This document shows, piece by piece, positions 60,036 through 64,000 of a DNA stretch of 64,000 bases. Below the pieces are notes generated by a model. That model ran no database searches, was not told where the DNA came from, and was given only the letters and a program-made list of their open reading frames with translations. Where the stretch lies: NCBI GenBank assembly GCA_036244855.1, contig BQKZ01000301.1, positions 99,980-163,979 on the forward strand, read 5' to 3'. Positions within the stretch are counted from its first letter, which is position 1; every line of letters starts with the position of its first letter. The stretch comes from Temnopleurus reevesii. Its lineage: Eukaryota > Echinodermata > Echinoidea > Temnopleuroida > Temnopleuridae. A program made the translations under genes and the position numbers.

Positions 60036-60273
60036 TAAAGGCCACCGCACACTATGCAACTTTTAGTCTTAAGACCTTCAGACTAATTTTGCAAATATTG
60101 AAACAAGCTGTAATAAGTCATCTTACGGCAAAGTAATTGATACTTGATATTTCATAAAGTTTTAAGTATCAAGTACCTTGTCATAAGAGGGCATATTATA
60201 GCGTGTTTCAACATTTGCAAAATTGGTCTTAAGGTCTTAAAACTAAAAGTCGTGTAGTGTGCGGTGACCTTTA
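60036..60273. mobile_element. MITE with TAAAGG-CACCGCACACTA ends
   Basis: TAAAGGCCACCGCACACTAT and CAACTTTTAG at the left are inverted at the right as CTAAAAGTCGTGTAGTGTGC and GGTGACCTTTA. A second inverted pair inside (TTTTGCAAATATTGAAACA ... GTTTCAACATTTGCAAAA) and TTAAGTATCAAGTACCTTG-type arms make it fully palindromic. 238 bp, non-coding. Confidence 0.88.
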
Positions 60274-62270
60274 GTTTTCTTTTGGTACATTAGTTTTGAC
60301 CATGCATGAAATTTATGAATACAATATATCTCTGTATAGGGATGCCATTTCTCAGGCGAAAGCCGGAACTTAGTCCCTGGCAAATTACCCTCCGGCCATA
60401 TAGTCTTAGCATTTTTTAGTTCAAAATATTGCATTCTAGGTGGTTTTCAGGCTCTCTGATCAAGGAATGCACCTGAAGAATATATAGTCATATAAAATGA
60501 AAATATATTAATTTACATGGTACTCTTGTAAAGCTTAAGAAAGCAAGTTGGTCATCTATTGAACTGAAATTATAATTTCATCAGTAACACTTTCAGTTTC
60601 TCTATTAAAGAATTAGGTGAAATTTGGAATGTGATCAGCATGGATTCCATGGATTTCGAATCTGCGAAAGTTGGCAAAAATCCAAATATCAAACATATTC
60701 AGTTTCTGATGATTTGTATATACTATAACAACCAGTGCCATATATTATAAAACAGGAATAATAAATAGATGAAAGATGAATTTAAGAAAGGGATCTCAAT
60801 GTACATCATGCTTTGTAAATCTGTTGTTAGAATTTATACAAAATTGAATTTTGAATTTTAAAGTTTACTGTTATTGACCTTTAAACATAAATAGTACATA
60901 AAATGTATAGAATAGAATTTATTAGCTTTACAATTTTTAATTGAAAAAAATGGCCTAATGTTTAAAATATAGTTCTGTATATGTGAAGGAAAACACTAAT
61001 GCTAGATTTTATTCTTAAATATAAATACCATTCTATGGCTGAAGTCTATACAAACTTGCCAATCAACAAGACATGATTATTGTCTTGATATCTTGGCTAA
61101 ATTCAAATTGTTCATGGATTCTAGTTTTAAGAATGCATGAAAATGAATGGAATTAAAGAGATTGAACGTTATGTCAACATGAACATTTTCACACTTGGTT
61201 TGTAATTATATTTGTCCTAGTTGAATGAAGAACATAGACGGTTGAATACGGATGATTCCTTTAATCACATTTAGAGATTTTCCATTCAAACATGAAGAGA
61301 GAAAAGTTAATTGAAAACAAGTGTTTGAGCAAAATATATCATATTGCCAATATTTTTTCAACTGAATGAATTTGAATCATTATGCTTTTCAAAAGAAATT
61401 CTATTCCTTTATTGTAACTCTTTGCCAACCTTTGACAGAAATTTAGACTACCAGTTTGTTGTAATTGAGGTTTCATTTTCGCCTCTAGAATACCAAATCT
61501 TGTGAAGTGTTTTCAATTCTATTTTAATTGACCAAATAATCTTGTTAACTCATTCCTGTATAGAATTATTTCAATTGGTAAATCATGTAAGATAAGTAAT
61601 TGGTACCCATACTAAATCAAACATGAAATGGGTTAATCTTTGCATCTTGAGTGAGTATATGTTTAGTTAGAAAATTGCCTTGTAAATTTCATTTCAAATG
61701 GAGAACTTCTTGTTTCCTCTGTAAGTAGTCCTTCGATTATTTTTATCTGAAATATGATTCCTCTAGATCTTTGCTTTGTTTTAGCAGCAGTTTTTTCCAC
61801 TTGATATTTATTTCGAGCACACCTTGAGTTCCATAATCCCTTGCAGCTATGTCGTAGATAAAACACAATTTTCTATTTAGTTGATTCCATGTGATGTATG
61901 TTGAATATTTGTTTAACCATTTTTTTTCTTTTGCAAGGCAGGATCGCCCCAGGAGAGATATGTTTGTTTTTATCAGGTAACTGCTTTGACAGATGACAAG
62001 TAGATAACACAAAGGTTTTATCTAGATTGGACAATAATCTGCTATGACGAATGAAATGTTATCATGTCAGAAAAATGTGACAATTTATGCAAATTAACAT
62101 GTGATTTATAAAATGTGACATATAGTTGGAAAATAATTGAAAAATGAAGGTCCCATCTCTCATAAGTTTGTGACACAATCAAGAGAGAGAATCTTAAATT
62201 GCATAAAATCTCACTTTATTCCCATTTTACAGATTTGTTTGTAAGTGTGATGTACATATAGGTTAATGAG

Positions 62271-62450
62271 GCCTGGGTGGTGTGGCATAAAGCTGTTTGT
62301 AGAGGTATGGTTGACTATACGAATGACTGGTGACCCTTCTCTGTGCTCGATGACGCCTTATGTCTTTGAGTTAGCATCTGAGAATTGGTCACTAGTCATT
62401 CATAGAGCCATGCGTTAATCTACAAACAGCTTCACGAAACAGGACCCTGC
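62271..62450. mobile_element. Palindromic MITE, family C, copy 2
   Basis: Left GCCTGGGTGGTGTGGC, then ATAAAGCTGTTTGTAG, is inverted as CTACAAACAGCTTCACGAAA and CAGGACCC. Inside, GAATGACTGGTGACC is inverted to GGTCACTAGTCATTC. This is the most complete copy of the family also seen at 30787 and in fragments at 31432 and about 63516. Confidence 0.85.
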
Positions 62451-62504
62451 TCGTACAAGATTTCTAACGTTACATACTCAATTTCATTGTCCCAAGGACA
62501 GACC

Positions 62505-62580
62505 TGCCAACCTAAACTTGTATATCAGTACCCTTTATCAAAAAGCGAAGAGGTTAAGATACATTACGGGTTGGCAACTC
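62505..62580. mobile_element. Short inverted-repeat element with CTGCCAACCT ends
   Basis: CCTGCCAACCTAAACTTGTA ... ACGGGTTGGCAACTC, about 76 bp. The left end matches 14374. Confidence 0.4.
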
Positions 62581-63515
62581 TGCAAAGAGGTATCTGCTGT
62601 TATTGTAGTACTCGACCAACGCAATGTCTGTCCATCCAGGTGTAGTGTACAAATCAATAAAAATGTATCCGTCTTTTTATTTCAAAGACATGTTCATCCC
62701 AAGCACAATCATGTTTTGAGAACTATATTATATGTAAATTTATTTATTGTTTACTATGCATCATGGACATTTTCGGAAAAACAGTTGATTTTATCATCGT
62801 TAGGACAGTTGCTCATGATTTGTCAAAGAATAAGGATTATGTGATTTCCAATCATTGTTTGGAAAGAAAAGGGAGCACAAGTTGCAAATTATGTTAGATT
62901 GTATTTGTTTGTTCTGTTTATGATTTGTGTGCTCAATTGTATCGCTATTGCAATGAAAGATAATAAATATCTTGCTTGACAATTTCAAAACTATTTGTGA
63001 TTTGCTCATTATATGTCATGTCTCTCTGATTGATGTTCGTCAATTCGTAATCGAATATGACCATGACAACAATTAAAGATTTAAAAGTCAGATATGTGTC
63101 CGTGAATGGCAACCAGTGCATTTTTATCCAGCCTCCCTATATCTGGATATATCTGCTGTCTGGAAGGTTTCTCCCCATTAATTTTCAAATTTCTCTCGAA
63201 TTTGTACTTTGAAAACAAAGAAATCAAGCAAAATCATAGATTCTTTAAAATAAACATGAAGTAAATATTATTTGGCAGAGACTCAAGGAGTTGTTAACTT
63301 ATGAGAATCCAAATAAAAACAGGCAAGTTTGTGAGTGTTCAGATAACTGCCTGCTGAGTGATGTTTTACCAAGAGAAAGAAGACCTTATAAACGACAAGT
63401 GCAAGAACTGATACCAGTTAGTACTGTAGCTTTTAAAGTCTTTTGTGTTTTGGTATAATGCTGCCAAGGACAGTTAATACTACTCCCTAGTTGTCCTGGT
63501 GGTAATTTTCTTGGA

Positions 63516-63640
63516 GAGTAAAGCTGCGCGTATAGAGCTTGACCGATGAGACTTGCTGATTCTCCCTTGGCAAAGTGGCTATTGAATATAAGAAAGGGTC
63601 ATCAGATGTGCATACCTCTGCAAACAATCGTGGTGGTTAC
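63516..63640. mobile_element. Diverged MITE family C copy
   Basis: AAAGCTGCGCGTATAGAG and ATTGAATATAAGAAAGGGTC-ATCAG align with the arms of the copy at 30787 (AAAGCTGTGCATAGA, ATTGAGTACAAGAAAGGGTC-ACTAG). Confidence 0.4.
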
Positions 63641-64000
63641 TTGTCCAAAACCCAGACTTTAATGTGCTATCAGTAAATGAAGAAAAATCTGATAGTCAAA
63701 CTGAAAATTTGAGCGGAATCGGATGGTCCATTCAAGAGTTAGGAATCTTCAAACTTCTGATTTACACCTCTAATGGCTCCTTGAGTTGGCAACCTACAAT
63801 GGCTGAAAACATGGATAGCTCTACATTATCTTTGTACACAGAATTTTACAATTTCTTCCTGAACAAGAAAGAAGACAAACAATCTATAAGATTCATCCCA
63901 AAATGCATGCATAGTTACTATCAATACTATACTGGGAAGGAAAAGTTTGTCTACTTTTATGCAAAAAGGAAGAAAATGTGAAAATTTGTGTGCAAAGTGA

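Larger units (their letters stand above)
57979..64000. other. Intergenic DNA downstream of MEN1
   Basis: AT-rich, with MITEs at 58605, 59473, 60036, 62271, 62505 and about 63516. No open frame with a recognisable domain; the 105-codon frame at 63664-63981 shows no motif and looks like chance. Confidence 0.7.

Noticed and set aside
63664..63981. 105-codon open frame near the window end
   Set aside because: No recognisable domain, no splice or promoter context, and AT-rich codons as expected by chance.

Overview
This is eukaryotic nuclear DNA: AT-rich, with long introns, short conserved exons flanked by GT/AG splice sites, many small palindromic transposon remnants and N-filled assembly gaps. 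Two animal genes are recognisable, both on the + strand. The lineage is inferred, not proven. A kinesin light chain gene with small in-phase cassette exons, an animal-type menin and this repeat landscape fit an invertebrate deuterostome, most likely an echinoderm such as a sea urchin. Only a database search would settle the species. Most open reading frames of 60-100 codons in the window lie in introns or intergenic DNA and look like chance. || Region 1 (1-22704) holds the 3' part of a kinesin light chain gene (KLC), which starts upstream of the window. The constant exons are 865-1071, 12753-12871, 21774-21825 and 22615-22704. They encode the phosphorylatable C-terminal tail after the TPR domain. 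Two extra in-phase exons (2943-3026, 28 codons; 3681-3710, 10 codons) lie in the 11.7 kb intron, and a second 5' splice site lies 27 bases inside the first exon. Together these give a plausible isoform-generating cassette region. The 3' UTR probably ends just after an AATAAA at 23912. || Region 2 (about 24-34.6 kb) is intergenic. It contains MITE-like palindromes, a pogo-like TA-flanked element with a duplicated right arm, simple repeats and a 338-base gap. || Region 3 (34675-55207) is MEN1, encoding the chromatin adaptor menin, in six coding exons (34709-35132, 37911-38105, 43621-43763, 52416-52456, 53194-53418, 54202-55207). Splice phases join perfectly into 677 codons plus stop. However, one in-frame TAA at 54341-54343 sits inside the last exon at a position where menin homology continues without interruption on both sides. 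The introns carry a roughly 2.2 kb element with long terminal inverted repeats and a perfect 8-bp target duplication, two Harbinger-like MITEs, a pogo-like MITE, minisatellites and a 633-bp duplication joined by a single N that looks like an assembly error. The probable promoter has a perfect NRF-1 palindrome just upstream of the ATG. || Region 4 (55208-64000) is the MEN1 3' flank and intergenic DNA, with more MITEs and a good CTCF-type motif. || I found no operon, CRISPR array or clearly new multi-gene system. The observations most worth checking are the menin nonsense codon, the KLC cassette exons with a 671-base AG-free tract before the first exon, the 8-bp-TSD element in MEN1, and the KLC-MEN1 linkage, which parallels human 11q13.
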